Assembly: GCF_947494025.1 (NCBI RefSeq)
Contig: NZ_CANLTQ010000006.1
Coordinates: 95,204 to 159,203, forward strand
Reading direction: 5' to 3'
Origin: an uncultured Jannaschia sp.
Lineage (GTDB): Bacteria > Pseudomonadota > Alphaproteobacteria > Rhodobacterales > Rhodobacteraceae
DNA: 64,000 bases
In this document: piece by piece, positions 26,998-36,568 of the stretch
How positions within the stretch are numbered: position 1 is the first letter of the stretch
Layout of the letters: each line of letters opens with the position of its first letter
Notes under the pieces: model-generated
What the model saw: the letters and a program-made list of their open reading frames with translations, nothing else
What the model was told of the DNA's origin: nothing
Databases searched by the model: none
Program-made: the position numbers and the translations under genes

Positions 26998-28458
26998 ATG
27001 ACCAGACCCGATGCGACGCCTGTCGCCAGCCATTTCATCGACGGCGCCTATGCCGAGGATGCGTCCGGCACGCCGATCCCGGTGATCTATCCCGCGACCG
27101 GCGAAACCGTCGCGACCGTGCATGCGGCAACGCCGGAAATCCTGGAGCGGGCGCTGACCTCGGCCGAGCGGGCGCAAGCGGAATGGGCGTTGGCCGATCC
27201 GGTCGAACGGGGCCGCGTGCTCCGGCGGGCGGCCGACCTGATCCGCGCGCGCAACAGGGAGTTGTCCGTGCTCGAGACGCTCGACACCGGCAAGCCGCTG
27301 CAGGAGACGCTGGTGGCCGATGCGACGTCCGGCGCCGACGCGCTCGAGTATTTCGGCGGGCTGGCGGCGGACGTGACCGGGACGTCGATGCGGTTCGGCG
27401 GGGACTGGGCCTACACGATCCGCCGGCCGCTCGGCGTTTGCGCGGGCATCGGCGCGTGGAACTATCCGACGCAGATCGCCTGCTGGAAGGCGGCGCCCGC
27501 GCTCGCCACCGGCAACGCGATGGTCTTCAAGCCGTCCGAGACGACGCCGCTTTGCGCTCTGAAAGTGGCCGAGATCCTGATCGAGGCGGGGCTGCCCGCC
27601 GGTCTCTTCAACGTGGTACAGGGCGCGGGCGAGGTCGGCGCGGCGCTGACGACCGACCCTCGCGTGGCGAAGGTCTCGCTGACGGGGTCCGTGCCGACGG
27701 GCCGCAAGGTCGCGGCCGCCGCAGCGGGCGGGATTAAGCATGTCACGATGGAGCTCGGTGGGAAATCCCCGATCCTCGTCTTCGAGGATGCCGACCTGGA
27801 GGATGCGGTCTCGGGCGCCATCAACGGGAACTTCTATTCCTCGGGGCAGGTCTGCTCCAACGGGACGCGCGTCTTCGTGCACGAAAGCCTGCACGACGCG
27901 TTCCTCGACCGCCTGCGCGCGCGTCTCGGGGGCGTGGTCATGGGCGACCCGCTCGATGAGGCCACGAATTTCGGGCCCATCACGACCGCGGCGCAGGCCA
28001 ACCTCGTGATGCGCCACATCGCGACGGCGGAGGCCGAGGGCGCGACGGTCGCGATCGGCGGCGCGCGCCTGGATCGCGCGGGCTACTGGATCGAGCCGAC
28101 CGTGCTGACCGGCCTTTCCGACGACATGACCTGCGTGCGCGAGGAGATCTTCGGCCCCGTCATGTCGGTTCTGACCTTCGCCGACGAGGACGAGGCCGTT
28201 GAACGGGCCAACGCGACCGAGTTCGGGCTGAGCGCCGGTCTTTTCACCAGCGACCTCGCGCGCGCGCACCGGGTCGTGGCGCAGCTTCGCGCGGGGACCT
28301 GCTGGATCAACCAGTACAACCTGACGCCCGCGGGCATGCCGTTCGGCGGCTCCCGCGCTTCGGGCATCGGACGGGAGAATGCCCGGATGGCGATGGATCA
28401 CTTCACCGAGGTGCAGACGGTCTATGTCGGCATGGGCCCTGTCGAGAGCGCGTTCTGA
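26998..28458 (+). CDS. betB: betaine aldehyde dehydrogenase
   Basis: 486 residues, full length. Oxidises betaine aldehyde to glycine betaine with NAD(P)+. Motifs seen: [39 protein letters not shown] with the general base Glu, and the catalytic C286 in [11 protein letters not shown]. The ATG at 26998 is separated from betC by about 97 bp without a clear terminator. Its stop overlaps the betA start (TGATG), so the two oxidation steps are translationally coupled. Confidence 0.95.
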   Translation: MTRPDATPVASHFIDGAYAEDASGTPIPVIYPATGETVATVHAATPEILERALTSAERAQAEWALADPVERGRVLRRAADLIRARNRELSVLETLDTGKPLQETLVADATSGADALEYFGGLAADVTGTSMRFGGDWAYTIRRPLGVCAGIGAWNYPTQIACWKAAPALATGNAMVFKPSETTPLCALKVAEILIEAGLPAGLFNVVQGAGEVGAALTTDPRVAKVSLTGSVPTGRKVAAAAAGGIKHVTMELGGKSPILVFEDADLEDAVSGAINGNFYSSGQVCSNGTRVFVHESLHDAFLDRLRARLGGVVMGDPLDEATNFGPITTAAQANLVMRHIATAEAEGATVAIGGARLDRAGYWIEPTVLTGLSDDMTCVREEIFGPVMSVLTFADEDEAVERANATEFGLSAGLFTSDLARAHRVVAQLRAGTCWINQYNLTPAGMPFGGSRASGIGRENARMAMDHFTEVQTVYVGMGPVESAF

Positions 28459-30104
28459 TGCAGACCGACTATGTCATCGTCGGCGCCGGCAGCGCGGGCT
28501 GCGCCATGGCCTACCGGCTCGCCGAAGCGGGGCGTTCGGTCATCGTGCTCGAATTCGGCGGAACCGATGCGGGGCCGCTCATCCAGATGCCGGGTGCGCT
28601 CAGCTTTCCGATGAACATGCCGCGCTACGACTGGGGCTACTGGACCGAGCCGGAGCCGCATCTGGGCGGTAGACGACTGGCCTGTCCGCGCGGCAAGGTC
28701 TGGGGCGGGTCGAGTTCCATCAACGGAATGGTCTATGTCCGCGGCCATCCGCTCGACTATGCGCATTGGGCGGAGCAAGGGGCGACCGGCTGGGACTTTC
28801 CGGACGTGCTGCCCTATTTCAAGCGAATGGAGACCTGGCACGACGGCGGCCATGGCGGCGACCCGGCCTGGCGCGGCACCGACGGGCCGCTGCACGTCAC
28901 GCGGGGGACGCGGCTCAACCCGCTCTACCGGGCCTTCGTCGAGGCGGGCCGGCAGGCCGGATACGAGGTCACGGGCGACTACAACGGCCAGAAGCAGGAG
29001 GGCTTCGGGCCGATGGAGCAGACGGTCTGGAAAGGCCGGCGCTGGTCGGCGGCGAATGCCTACCTTAAGCCCGCCCGCGCGACCGGTCGCTGCCGGCTCG
29101 TGCGTGGACTGGCGGAGCGCATCGTCATCCAGGACGGCCGGGCGACCGGCGTGCGCCTCAAGGGCGGACAGCTGCTCGAGGCCGGGCGGGAGGTCATCCT
29201 CGCCGCCTCCTCCATCAACTCGCCGAAGCTTCTGATGCTGTCGGGGATCGGGCCGGCCGGGCATCTGGCGGAGCACGGGATCGAGGTCGTCGCGGACCGG
29301 CCGGGCGTGGGACAGAACCTGCAGGACCATCTGGAAATGTACATCCAGATGGCCGCGTCGAAGCCGATCACGCTCTTCACCTACTGGAACCTGCTGGGCA
29401 AGGCGTGGATCGCGGCCCGTTGGCTGTTCCACCGCAGCGGGCCGGGGGCCACCAACAACTTCGAGAGCGCGGCGTTCATCCGGTCGCGGGCGGGGATCCG
29501 CTACCCGGACATCCAGTACCATTTCCTGCCGCTCGCCGTGCGCTACGATGGCAAGATCGCGGCGGAGGGGCACGGCTTCCAGGCGCATGTCGGGCCGATG
29601 CGCTCCCGCTCGCGGGGCGACGTGACCCTGCACTCCGCTGATCCCGAAGCGCCGCCGCGCATCCGGTTCAACTACATGGGGCACCCGGAGGACTGGGCGG
29701 AGTTCCGCACCTGCATCCGCCTGACGCGGGAGATCTTCGCGCAGGACGCCTTCGCCGATTTCCGGCGTCACGAGATACAGCCGGGCGCGCATGTGCAGAG
29801 TGACGACGAGCTCGACGACGCGATCCGTGAACATGTCGAGAGCGCGTACCACCCCTGCGGGACCTGCCGCATGGGCGCGAAGGACGATCCGGGCGCGGTG
29901 GTGGATCCGGAATGCCGCGTCATCGGGGTCGAGAACCTGCGGCTGGCGGACAGCTCCATCTTTCCCCGGATCACCAACGGCAACCTCAACGGCCCGTCGA
30001 TCATGGTCGGTGAGAAGGCGTCGGACCATATCCTCGGACGGTCCCTCCCGCGCGATCCGCAACCGTTCTGGCAGCATCCGCACTGGGAAACCGCACAACG
30101 CTGA
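28458..30104 (+). CDS. betA: choline dehydrogenase
   Basis: 548 residues, GMC oxidoreductase. Oxidises choline to betaine aldehyde (and further) with FAD; membrane-associated in characterised relatives. The FAD dinucleotide motif [18 protein letters not shown] is at the N-terminus. GMC signatures [20 protein letters not shown] and [20 protein letters not shown] are present, as are the active-site His in [13 protein letters not shown] and the Asn in [12 protein letters not shown]. The last bet gene, followed by a GFA gene after 105 bp. Confidence 0.95.
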   Translation: MQTDYVIVGAGSAGCAMAYRLAEAGRSVIVLEFGGTDAGPLIQMPGALSFPMNMPRYDWGYWTEPEPHLGGRRLACPRGKVWGGSSSINGMVYVRGHPLDYAHWAEQGATGWDFPDVLPYFKRMETWHDGGHGGDPAWRGTDGPLHVTRGTRLNPLYRAFVEAGRQAGYEVTGDYNGQKQEGFGPMEQTVWKGRRWSAANAYLKPARATGRCRLVRGLAERIVIQDGRATGVRLKGGQLLEAGREVILAASSINSPKLLMLSGIGPAGHLAEHGIEVVADRPGVGQNLQDHLEMYIQMAASKPITLFTYWNLLGKAWIAARWLFHRSGPGATNNFESAAFIRSRAGIRYPDIQYHFLPLAVRYDGKIAAEGHGFQAHVGPMRSRSRGDVTLHSADPEAPPRIRFNYMGHPEDWAEFRTCIRLTREIFAQDAFADFRRHEIQPGAHVQSDDELDDAIREHVESAYHPCGTCRMGAKDDPGAVVDPECRVIGVENLRLADSSIFPRITNGNLNGPSIMVGEKASDHILGRSLPRDPQPFWQHPHWETAQR

Positions 30105-30209
30105 GGCAATCGACGCCGGACCGCGCATCGTCGCGGCGACCGGCTTGATTCTTTCCGATCGGCGCGGGATCCTGTGCCCGATCGGGGCTGATGACGGGGG
30201 GAGACGTCG

Positions 30210-30665
30210 ATGAATCTCGAAGGATCCTGCCATTGCGGCGCCGTGCGGTTCACCGTCGACGCCCCGCATCCGGTTCCGTACCAACGATGCTATTGCTCCA
30301 TCTGCCGCAAGACGGCGGGCGGCGGGGGCTTCGCCATCAACATCGGCGCGCGGCGCGACACGCTCGACGTGACGGGGCAGGAGAACGTATCGACCTATCA
30401 ATCGAGCGAGAGCGCCGAACGGGCATTCTGCCGCAATTGCGGCAGCGCGCTGTGGCTCTATTCGCCGTCCTGGTCGGACCTGATCCATCCCCATGCCTCG
30501 GCCATCGACACGGACCTGCCGGTGCCGCCGGAGCGGACGCATATGCTGCTCGACTCGCGCGCGAACTGGGCCGAGCCGCAGGTCGCGCCCGGGGACAGGA
30601 CCTTCGAGGGCTATTCGGAGGAAAGCCTCGCGGCGTGGCACGAGCGGACGGGGCTCGCGCGATGA
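30210..30665 (+). CDS. GFA-family zinc protein after betA
   Basis: 151 residues with the GFA/CENP-V zinc ligands: GSCHCGAVRFTV, RCYCSICRKTAGGGG and FCRNCGSALWLY. It is distinct in sequence from the GFA protein at 21910, with longer C-terminal segments (SDLIHPHASAIDTDLPVPP). Substrate unknown. It follows betA on the same strand and overlaps the next small gene (ATGA), so it is probably in the choline-degradation transcript. Confidence 0.87.
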   Translation: MNLEGSCHCGAVRFTVDAPHPVPYQRCYCSICRKTAGGGGFAINIGARRDTLDVTGQENVSTYQSSESAERAFCRNCGSALWLYSPSWSDLIHPHASAIDTDLPVPPERTHMLLDSRANWAEPQVAPGDRTFEGYSEESLAAWHERTGLAR

Positions 30666-30994
30666 AGGATCCGTACACGAAAACGCCTTTCTGGCGCCCG
30701 TCGGTGGCCGAATGCGAGGCGCTCCGGACGCATCTGCTGGCGGAGCTTCCGGTAGGGCACGCCCTGTGGCCGCCGAGCGACCGGCTTCAGGTCATCGCGC
30801 GCGATCGGAACGGGGACAGGATCGTGGTACGGACCGGGATCGCCGTCACGCCGGTCGCGCTCGTTCACATGAGCTGGGCCGGGCGGCCGCCGATGGCCCC
30901 GTTTCTGCCGGAGACCGAGTTCTATGCCTCCGACGAAGAGCTGATCGCGGCGGTCCATGATGCCCCCGCGCCGAACGGGGCCCGGCGGGCCTGA
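30662..30994 (+). CDS. hypothetical protein, bet operon tail
   Basis: 110 residues, recognisable only as a small conserved-looking protein: PSVAECEALRTHLLAELPVG, RTGIAVTPVALVHMSWAGRP and FYASDEELIAAVHD. No signal peptide, membrane helix or metal motif. The ATG overlaps the stop of the GFA gene, which supports real translation. It ends 4 bp before the convergent putA stop, so there is no room for a separate terminator. Confidence 0.6.
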   Translation: MKDPYTKTPFWRPSVAECEALRTHLLAELPVGHALWPPSDRLQVIARDRNGDRIVVRTGIAVTPVALVHMSWAGRPPMAPFLPETEFYASDEELIAAVHDAPAPNGARRA

Positions 30995-30998
30995 CGCT

Positions 30999-33965
30999 CT
31001 AGCGCGACTCCATCGCGATCAACGTCGCATTGCCGCCCGCCGCCGTGGTGTCGGTCGAGACGACGACCTCCTCCACGAAACGCTGAAGATAGAGGGGGCC
31101 GCCCGCCTTCGGGCCCGTACCGGACTTGCCGCGCCCGCCGAAAGGCTGGGAGCCGACGATGGCGCCGATCTGGTTGCGGTTGACGTAGACGTTACCGGCC
31201 GGCGCACGGGCGGTGACGCGGTCGATGGTGTGGTCGATGCGCGAATGGAGCCCGAAGGTCAGGCCGAAGCCGGTCGACTCGATCTCGTCAAGCACGGCGT
31301 CGATCCGCCCGGCCTTCCAGCGCTTGACGTGCAGGACGGGGCCGAACACCTCCTCCGTCAGCCGGTCGTCGGGGCCGAGCTCGATGATCGTCGGCGGCAT
31401 GTAGAGGCCCTCGGGTGGCGCGTCGCCCTGCCAGCGCACGCGGTGCGCGGAGACGTGCTCGCGCAGCTTTCGCAACGCGGCCTCGTCGATGACGGGGCCG
31501 ATATCGGTCGCCGGGTCCATGGCGTCGCCGAGGGTCAGCGTCGCCGCCGCGCCCTCGAACATTTCGAGCATCCGGTCGGCCACGTCCTCCTGCAGGTAGA
31601 CGATGCGGCAGGCGGAGCAGCGCTGGCCGGCGGAACGGAAGGCGGAGGCGACCACGTCGCGCGTCACCTGCTCGGGCAGGGCGGTGGCGTCCACGATCAT
31701 CGCGTTAACCCCGCCGGTCTCCGCGATGAGGGGGACGATCGGACCGTCCTTCTGTGCGAGCGCGAGATTGATCGCCTTGGCCGTGGCGGTGGAGCCTGTG
31801 AACGCGACGCCCGCGACATCCGGATGCGCGATCAGCGCCTGGCCCGTCTCGACGCCGCCGGGCACGAGGATCAGCGCGTCCTCGGGCACGCCAGCGCGGT
31901 GCATCAGCGCCACCGCCTGCGCCGCGATCCGGGGCGTCTGCGGTGCGGGCTTGGTGGCCACGGCGTTGCCCGCGGCGAGCGCGGCGGCGTTCTGGCCGAG
32001 GAAGATCGCTAAGGGAAAGTTCCAGGGCGCGACGGTGACGAAGACGCCGCGGCCCCGGACCCGCCATTCATTCGACTCGCCCGTGGGCCCGGGCAGGATG
32101 CGCGGCTGGCACAGCGTCTCGGCCTCGTCGGCGTAGAAGCGCAGGAAGTCGACGGCCTCGCGGATCTCCGCAATGCCGTCGTCGATGGTCTTGCCCGCTT
32201 CCCGCGCGAGCGTCGCCATCAACGCGGGCCGTTCCGCTTCCAGAAGGTCCGCCGCCCGGCGCAGGATCGCGGCACGGGTGGCGGGTGCGGTGGTGGACCA
32301 GTCGGCGAAGGCCGCGCGGGCCCGGGACATCGCGCCGTCGATGTCGGACGGGGCCATCGGGGCGATTTCGGGCGCCGCCGGGGCGCGCTGCATGTCGTGG
32401 CACAGCGCGTCGAGCTCCCGCCGTGCGCCGATCTCGACGCCGGCGGAGTTGCGGCGCCCGGCGAACAGGCCGTTCGGCATCGGGATGCGCGGATGCCGCG
32501 GCGTCGCGGCGAGATCCTGCGGCATGTCGAGCACGGCGGCGACGTCGACGTCCTTGTCGCCCGCCATGGCCACGAAGCTCGTGGAGGCGCCGTTCTCCAG
32601 CAGGCGGCGGACGAGATAGGCCAGAAGGTCGCGGTGCCCGCCGACGGGGGCGTAGATCCGGCACGGCATCTCCGTTTCCTTCGCGACGGCGGCGTAGAGC
32701 GCCTCGCCCATTCCATGCAATCGCTGGAACTCGAACCCGCCGGGATGGCGGTTGCCGGTGCCGTGGCCCTCCGCGTCCATCTCGAGGATCTTGGCGATGG
32801 TCAGCGCGTTGTGGGTGGCGAATTGTGGATAGAGGTGCGGGCGCAGCGCCAGCATCTTCTTGGCGCAGGCGAGGTAGTTCAGGTCGGTGACGGCCTTGCG
32901 GGTGAAGACCGGGTAATCGGCATGGCCCTCGACCTGCGCGTGCTTGATCTCGGTGTCCCAGTAGGCGCCCTTGACCAGCCGGACCATCATCGTCTGTCCG
33001 TACCGGCGGGCGAGGTCGCCGGTCCAGTCGATCACCGACTCGGCCCGCTTGCCGTAGGCCTGAATGGCGAGGCCGAAGCCGTTCCAGTCACGCAGGCCCT
33101 CGTCCTCGAACGCCGCCCCGATTACCTCGAGGGACAGCTCCAGCCGGTCCTGCTCTTCCGCGTCGACGGTGAAGTTCAGGTCGTAGGACTTCGCCTTGCG
33201 GGCCAGATCGACGAGGATTGGGGTAAGCTCGCGCAGCACCGCCGCGCGGTTGCGCGGCTCGTAGCGGGGATGAAGGGCGGAGAGCTTGACGGAGATGCCG
33301 GGCCGGCGGGGCAGGGCGCGGTTGCCCGCCGCGCGGCCGATCGCGTCGATCGCGCCGGCATAGGATTTCGCATAGCGCTCGGCATCGGCGCGCGTCTTCG
33401 CGCCCTCGCCCAGCATGTCGTAGCTGTGCAGCGCGCCCTTCGCCTCGTTCTCGCGCGCCCGCTTCAGCGCGCCTTCGATCGTTTCGCCCAGCACGAACTG
33501 GTGGCCCATGAAGCGCATCGCCTGCCGGACGCCGGTGCGCACGGCGGGCGTGCCGATGCGGCGGGCCAGCCCCGTCAGGACACCGGGCACGGTATCGCCC
33601 GGACGAAGCAGACGGTTCGACAGGTCGAGCCCCCAGGTCGCCGCGGAAACGAGCCAGGCATCGGACGGCGCATGCTCGTCCCACTTTCCGGCGCCGATCT
33701 TGTCGGCGATCAGCGCGTCCTGCGTCGCCTCGTCAGGCACGCGCAGAAGCGCCTCCGCCATCGCCATCAGCGCGAGCCCCTCGCGGGTGGAAAGGTCGTA
33801 ATCGCGCAGGAAGTCCTCCAGGCCGCCGATCCGCGTCTGCGCGCGGCGGATGCCTTGGATCAGGCGCTCGGCCCGCTGGCGCGTCTCGGGCGCGACCTCG
33901 GCGAGCGGCAGGAGCGCCGGGACGAGCGTTTCGTCGGGCGCGGCGAAGGGGGCGGAGAAGGACAT
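30999..33965 (-). CDS. putA: bifunctional proline dehydrogenase / L-glutamate gamma-semialdehyde dehydrogenase
   Basis: 988 residues from the ATG at 33965. The proline dehydrogenase barrel (about 110-430) shows GISVKLSALHPRYE, YDLNFTVDAEEQDRLEL, MVRLVKGAYWD and the RIYAPVGGHRDLLAYLVRRL region. The aldehyde dehydrogenase (about 500-985) has VAPWNFPLAIF, FTGSTATA, IAETGG and the catalytic C783 in SAGQRCSACR. It converts proline to glutamate in two steps with FAD then NAD+. It lacks the N-terminal ribbon-helix-helix that lets E. coli PutA repress its own gene, so control must come from the divergent Lrp-type regulator. Confidence 0.95.
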   Translation of the reverse strand: MSFSAPFAAPDETLVPALLPLAEVAPETRQRAERLIQGIRRAQTRIGGLEDFLRDYDLSTREGLALMAMAEALLRVPDEATQDALIADKIGAGKWDEHAPSDAWLVSAATWGLDLSNRLLRPGDTVPGVLTGLARRIGTPAVRTGVRQAMRFMGHQFVLGETIEGALKRARENEAKGALHSYDMLGEGAKTRADAERYAKSYAGAIDAIGRAAGNRALPRRPGISVKLSALHPRYEPRNRAAVLRELTPILVDLARKAKSYDLNFTVDAEEQDRLELSLEVIGAAFEDEGLRDWNGFGLAIQAYGKRAESVIDWTGDLARRYGQTMMVRLVKGAYWDTEIKHAQVEGHADYPVFTRKAVTDLNYLACAKKMLALRPHLYPQFATHNALTIAKILEMDAEGHGTGNRHPGGFEFQRLHGMGEALYAAVAKETEMPCRIYAPVGGHRDLLAYLVRRLLENGASTSFVAMAGDKDVDVAAVLDMPQDLAATPRHPRIPMPNGLFAGRRNSAGVEIGARRELDALCHDMQRAPAAPEIAPMAPSDIDGAMSRARAAFADWSTTAPATRAAILRRAADLLEAERPALMATLAREAGKTIDDGIAEIREAVDFLRFYADEAETLCQPRILPGPTGESNEWRVRGRGVFVTVAPWNFPLAIFLGQNAAALAAGNAVATKPAPQTPRIAAQAVALMHRAGVPEDALILVPGGVETGQALIAHPDVAGVAFTGSTATAKAINLALAQKDGPIVPLIAETGGVNAMIVDATALPEQVTRDVVASAFRSAGQRCSACRIVYLQEDVADRMLEMFEGAAATLTLGDAMDPATDIGPVIDEAALRKLREHVSAHRVRWQGDAPPEGLYMPPTIIELGPDDRLTEEVFGPVLHVKRWKAGRIDAVLDEIESTGFGLTFGLHSRIDHTIDRVTARAPAGNVYVNRNQIGAIVGSQPFGGRGKSGTGPKAGGPLYLQRFVEEVVVSTDTTAAGGNATLIAMESR

Positions 33966-34098
33966 GGACGGGCTCCTCGGATTGTCTCGTTGCAGAGATA
34001 GCACGGCGAAGGCGGCATGATTCACCGAAAACGCGACCTGACGCCCGGAAGGGCTTGTCGTATGATCTGCGGGACGGCCGAAAACGGAGGATTTCGCG

Positions 34099-34566
34099 GT
34101 GCCTGCTTCCATCGACCGGACGGATCGGCGGCTGATCCGCGCACTGCAGGAAGATGCGCGGCTTTCCGTCACGGCCCTGGCCGACCGGATCGGCCTGTCG
34201 GCCAACGCGACGGCGGAGCGGATGCGGCGGCTGCGTCGCGCGGGCGTCATCGCGGGCTACACCGTCCGCCTCGACCACGCCGCGTTGGGGCTGGGCCTGA
34301 TCGCCTTCGTGGAAGTCAAGCTGGAGCGGACGGACGGCGACGTCTTTTCGGCCTTTGCGCAGGCTGTCGCCGGCGTGCCGGGGATCGAGGAATGTCACAT
34401 GGTCGCCGGCGGGTTCGACTACCTCCTGAAGACGCGGCACCGGGACATGGCCGACTACCGCGCCTTCCTCGCCGAGGCTCTGGCCGCGCTTCCGGGCGTA
34501 CGGGAAACGCGCACCTATGTCGTGATGGAAGAGCTCGTGGCCGGAGGTCCCGCGCTGCCGCTCTAG
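34099..34566 (+). CDS. putR: Lrp/AsnC-family regulator, probable proline-responsive activator of putA
   Basis: 155 residues, GTG start. The N-terminal helix-turn-helix (TDRRLIRALQEDARLSVTAL, then ADRIGLSANATAERMRRL) is followed by an AsnC ligand-binding domain (CHMVAGGFDYLLKTRHRDM). Divergent from putA across about 133 bp, the arrangement of PutR, which activates putA in the presence of proline in Rhodobacter and Agrobacterium. The gene symbol is by context and family. Confidence 0.87.
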   Translation: MPASIDRTDRRLIRALQEDARLSVTALADRIGLSANATAERMRRLRRAGVIAGYTVRLDHAALGLGLIAFVEVKLERTDGDVFSAFAQAVAGVPGIEECHMVAGGFDYLLKTRHRDMADYRAFLAEALAALPGVRETRTYVVMEELVAGGPALPL

Positions 34567-34659
34567 GCTTTCCGCCGGGCCGTCGTCCGCCGGTGTCCGG
34601 GTCTTGCCCAGCAAACCACTCAAATGCGACGCAAAGTCGAGGAACAGGCAACCTCGCTG

Positions 34660-34674
34660 TTAGGCTTCGCTTAA
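34660..34674 (+). promoter_or_regulatory. CtrA-like site upstream of the flagellin gene
   Basis: TTAG-GCTTCGC-TTAA matches the TTAA-N7-TTAA recognition pattern of the cell-cycle regulator CtrA with one mismatch. It lies about 150 bp before the flagellin ATG, so a transcript starting just after it would carry a long structured leader. CtrA control of flagellar genes is known in Rhodobacterales; here it is inferred from pattern alone. Confidence 0.4.
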
Positions 34675-34762
34675 GTCCGTGACACTAAGACCACCCATGC
34701 CGAGAACGGCGATACGGGAAACACCGAAGCGATCGGGTCCCGAAGGACAGAATGTCGAGCCA

Positions 34763-34799
34763 TCCGCGAAGGCGGACGTCACATGCCTGCGAAGCAGGC
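34763..34799 (+). promoter_or_regulatory. two tandem hairpins in the flagellin 5' leader
   Basis: TCCGC-GAAG-GCGGA (34763-34776) and GCCTGC-GAA-GCAGGC (34785-34799) are perfect short stems closing on GAA-type loops, 20 bases before the flagellin ATG. In Caulobacter, FlbT acts on the flagellin mRNA leader; flbT is two genes downstream, so these stems are candidate targets. They could also simply stabilise the mRNA. Confidence 0.45.
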
Positions 34800-34819
34800 G
34801 CATTCAAAGGAACACACCC

Positions 34820-35662
34820 ATGACCAGCATTCTGACCAACAACGGCGCGATGGTCGCGCTGCAGACCCTGAAGTCGATCAACAGCAACCTCGAGACCACG
34901 CAGAACGAAATCTCGACCGGCAAGAAGGTCGGCTCCGCCAAGGACAACTCGGCGATCTGGGCGATCTCGAAAGTCATGGAATCGGATGTCAGCGGCTTCA
35001 AGGCCGTCAAGGACTCCCTGTCGCTGGGCGAGTCGACGGTGTCCGTCGCCTCCGCCGGTGCCGAGCAGATCGTCGACGTGCTCAACGAGATGAAGGAACT
35101 CGCGATCTCGGCGCATTCCGAGAACGTCGACCATGGCAAGATCGAGGCGACGCTGGCCAAGAAGCGCGAGCAGATCCAGGCGATCATCGGCTCGTCGCAG
35201 TTCAACGGCACCAACCTGCTCAAGACCGATACCGACGGCAACGGCAGCACCGGCCTGACGGTCGTTTCCTCGCTCGACCGCACGGGCGCCGGCGCGCCGG
35301 CCACCTCGACGATTACCGTCGCTTCCGCCGACTTCGAGACCAACGTCGATACCACCGGCGCGACCGCGATCACCGACAAGGCCAGCGCCGCGACGGCCCT
35401 GACCGAGATCGAAGGCTGGCTGACCAAGGCCGTGGAAGGCGCGTCCTCACTGGGTGCCGCCGCCGCGCGCATCTCCGACCAGTCGGAGTTCATCGGCAGG
35501 CTGTCCGACACGATGGAAATGGGTATCGGCAGCCTCGTCGATGCCGACATGGAAGAGTCCTCGGCCCGCCTCAAGGCCCTGCAGACGCAGCAGCAGCTCG
35601 GCGTCCAGTCGCTGTCGATCGCCAACCAGGCGCCCGGCGCGATCATGTCGCTCTTCCGCTGA
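34820..35662 (+). CDS. fliC: flagellin
   Basis: 280 residues. Conserved D0/D1 ends are present: NNGAMVALQTLKSINSNL and the NEISTGKKVGSAKDN segment at the start, and GSLVDADMEESSARLKALQT with SIANQAPGAIMSLFR at the end. A short variable middle of Thr/Ala-rich sequence forms the exposed surface. It polymerises into the filament after export. Only one flagellin gene is in the window. It is followed by a strong hairpin terminator, then by flaF and flbT, its secretion/assembly and translation regulators. Confidence 0.95.
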   Translation: MTSILTNNGAMVALQTLKSINSNLETTQNEISTGKKVGSAKDNSAIWAISKVMESDVSGFKAVKDSLSLGESTVSVASAGAEQIVDVLNEMKELAISAHSENVDHGKIEATLAKKREQIQAIIGSSQFNGTNLLKTDTDGNGSTGLTVVSSLDRTGAGAPATSTITVASADFETNVDTTGATAITDKASAATALTEIEGWLTKAVEGASSLGAAAARISDQSEFIGRLSDTMEMGIGSLVDADMEESSARLKALQTQQQLGVQSLSIANQAPGAIMSLFR

Positions 35663-35674
35663 TCTGAACCCTCC

Positions 35675-35700
35675 GCCCGCCCCGGTCCTCCGGGGCGGGC
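35675..35700 (+). terminator. hairpin terminator after flagellin
   Basis: Perfect 11-bp stem GCCCGCCCCGG/CCGGGGCGGGC with loop TCCT, 12 bp after the flagellin stop, followed by a pyrimidine-rich run (CTCCCTCT). Isolates flagellin transcription from flaF. Confidence 0.7.
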
Positions 35701-35791
35701 CTCCCTCTGGACCACGGCGTAAAGCGCCGGACCTTCGCCGCCCGCGTCGCATCAGGCGCGCGAAGCTCGCTAAAAGTGAGTTCTCGAATCC

Positions 35792-36163
35792 ATGGGTTAC
35801 TCCCAGCACGCTGCCGCGGCCTATGCCGCCATCGATCCCTGCCTCACGACGCCCGGCCGCGCCGAAGCCCTGGTCTTCGCCAAGGTCACGCGCCGGATGC
35901 GGGCGGTCTTCGCCGACGAGGACGCTCCTTACTCGGAGAAAGTCTCTGCCCTTCACGACAATCGCCGCCTCTGGCAGGAGGTCGTCTCGTGCTGCGTATC
36001 GGATGCCAACCTGATGGCGCCGGAGCTTCGCGCCAGCCTCATCGGCCTCGCGGCCTTTGTCGACCGCCACACCAGCGCCGTGCTCCGCAGGAAGGCCGAG
36101 CCCGAGGTGCTTTGCGAGATAAACCAACGTATTGCGGCGGGCCTGTCCGCGGGGGCGAAGTAA
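35792..36163 (+). CDS. flaF: flagellar biosynthesis regulator FlaF
   Basis: 123 residues: MGYSQHAAAAYAAIDP at the start, ALHDNRRLWQEVVSCCVSDA and LRASLIGLAAFVDRHTSAVL, the FlaF pattern. FlaF is needed for flagellin synthesis/secretion in Caulobacter and binds flagellin. It ends one base before flbT and both lie just after the flagellin gene, the standard alphaproteobacterial order. Confidence 0.9.
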   Translation: MGYSQHAAAAYAAIDPCLTTPGRAEALVFAKVTRRMRAVFADEDAPYSEKVSALHDNRRLWQEVVSCCVSDANLMAPELRASLIGLAAFVDRHTSAVLRRKAEPEVLCEINQRIAAGLSAGAK

Positions 36164-36568
36164 ATGGCCGGTCTCATGCTGAAATTCCCCGCCGGCGACC
36201 GGATTGTGGTCAATGGCGCGGTGATCGAGAATGTCGGGCGCGGCGCCCGGCTGCGTCTTCTTACCCCGGACACGCAAATCCTGCGGCTTCGTGATGCGGT
36301 CGATCCCGCGGAGGCGACGACCCCGGTCAGTCGGGTCGCGCATACCGTGCAGATGATGCTGATCGGCGAGATCGAGCCGCGCGTGGCGCTGGACGACGTG
36401 CTTGCCGCGCTCGTGCCGCTCAGGCACGCTTTCGTGGCCGACATGGACCGGGACTGCATCGACCGGATCGTGGCGCATCTGCGCGAGGGCCAGTTCTATC
36501 AGGCGCTGCGCCTGCTGGGCGGATTGCGAAAGAAGGAAGCCGTCCTGCTGTCGCTTGGCACGTCATGA
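36164..36568 (+). CDS. flbT: flagellin mRNA regulator FlbT
   Basis: 134 residues with MLKFPAGDRIVVNGAVIENV, LLTPDTQILRLRDAVDP and REGQFYQALRLLGGLRKKE. FlbT post-transcriptionally controls flagellin by acting on its mRNA leader in Caulobacter. Adjacent to flaF with no gap, and its stop overlaps the start of the DUF1217 gene. The flagellin leader here carries two hairpins that could be its target. Confidence 0.9.
   Translation: MAGLMLKFPAGDRIVVNGAVIENVGRGARLRLLTPDTQILRLRDAVDPAEATTPVSRVAHTVQMMLIGEIEPRVALDDVLAALVPLRHAFVADMDRDCIDRIVAHLREGQFYQALRLLGGLRKKEAVLLSLGTS

Noticed and set aside
34699..34706. GCCGAGAA resembling a sigma-28 -10 element before flagellin
   Set aside because: No TAAA-type -35 at the required distance, so it is not reported as a promoter.
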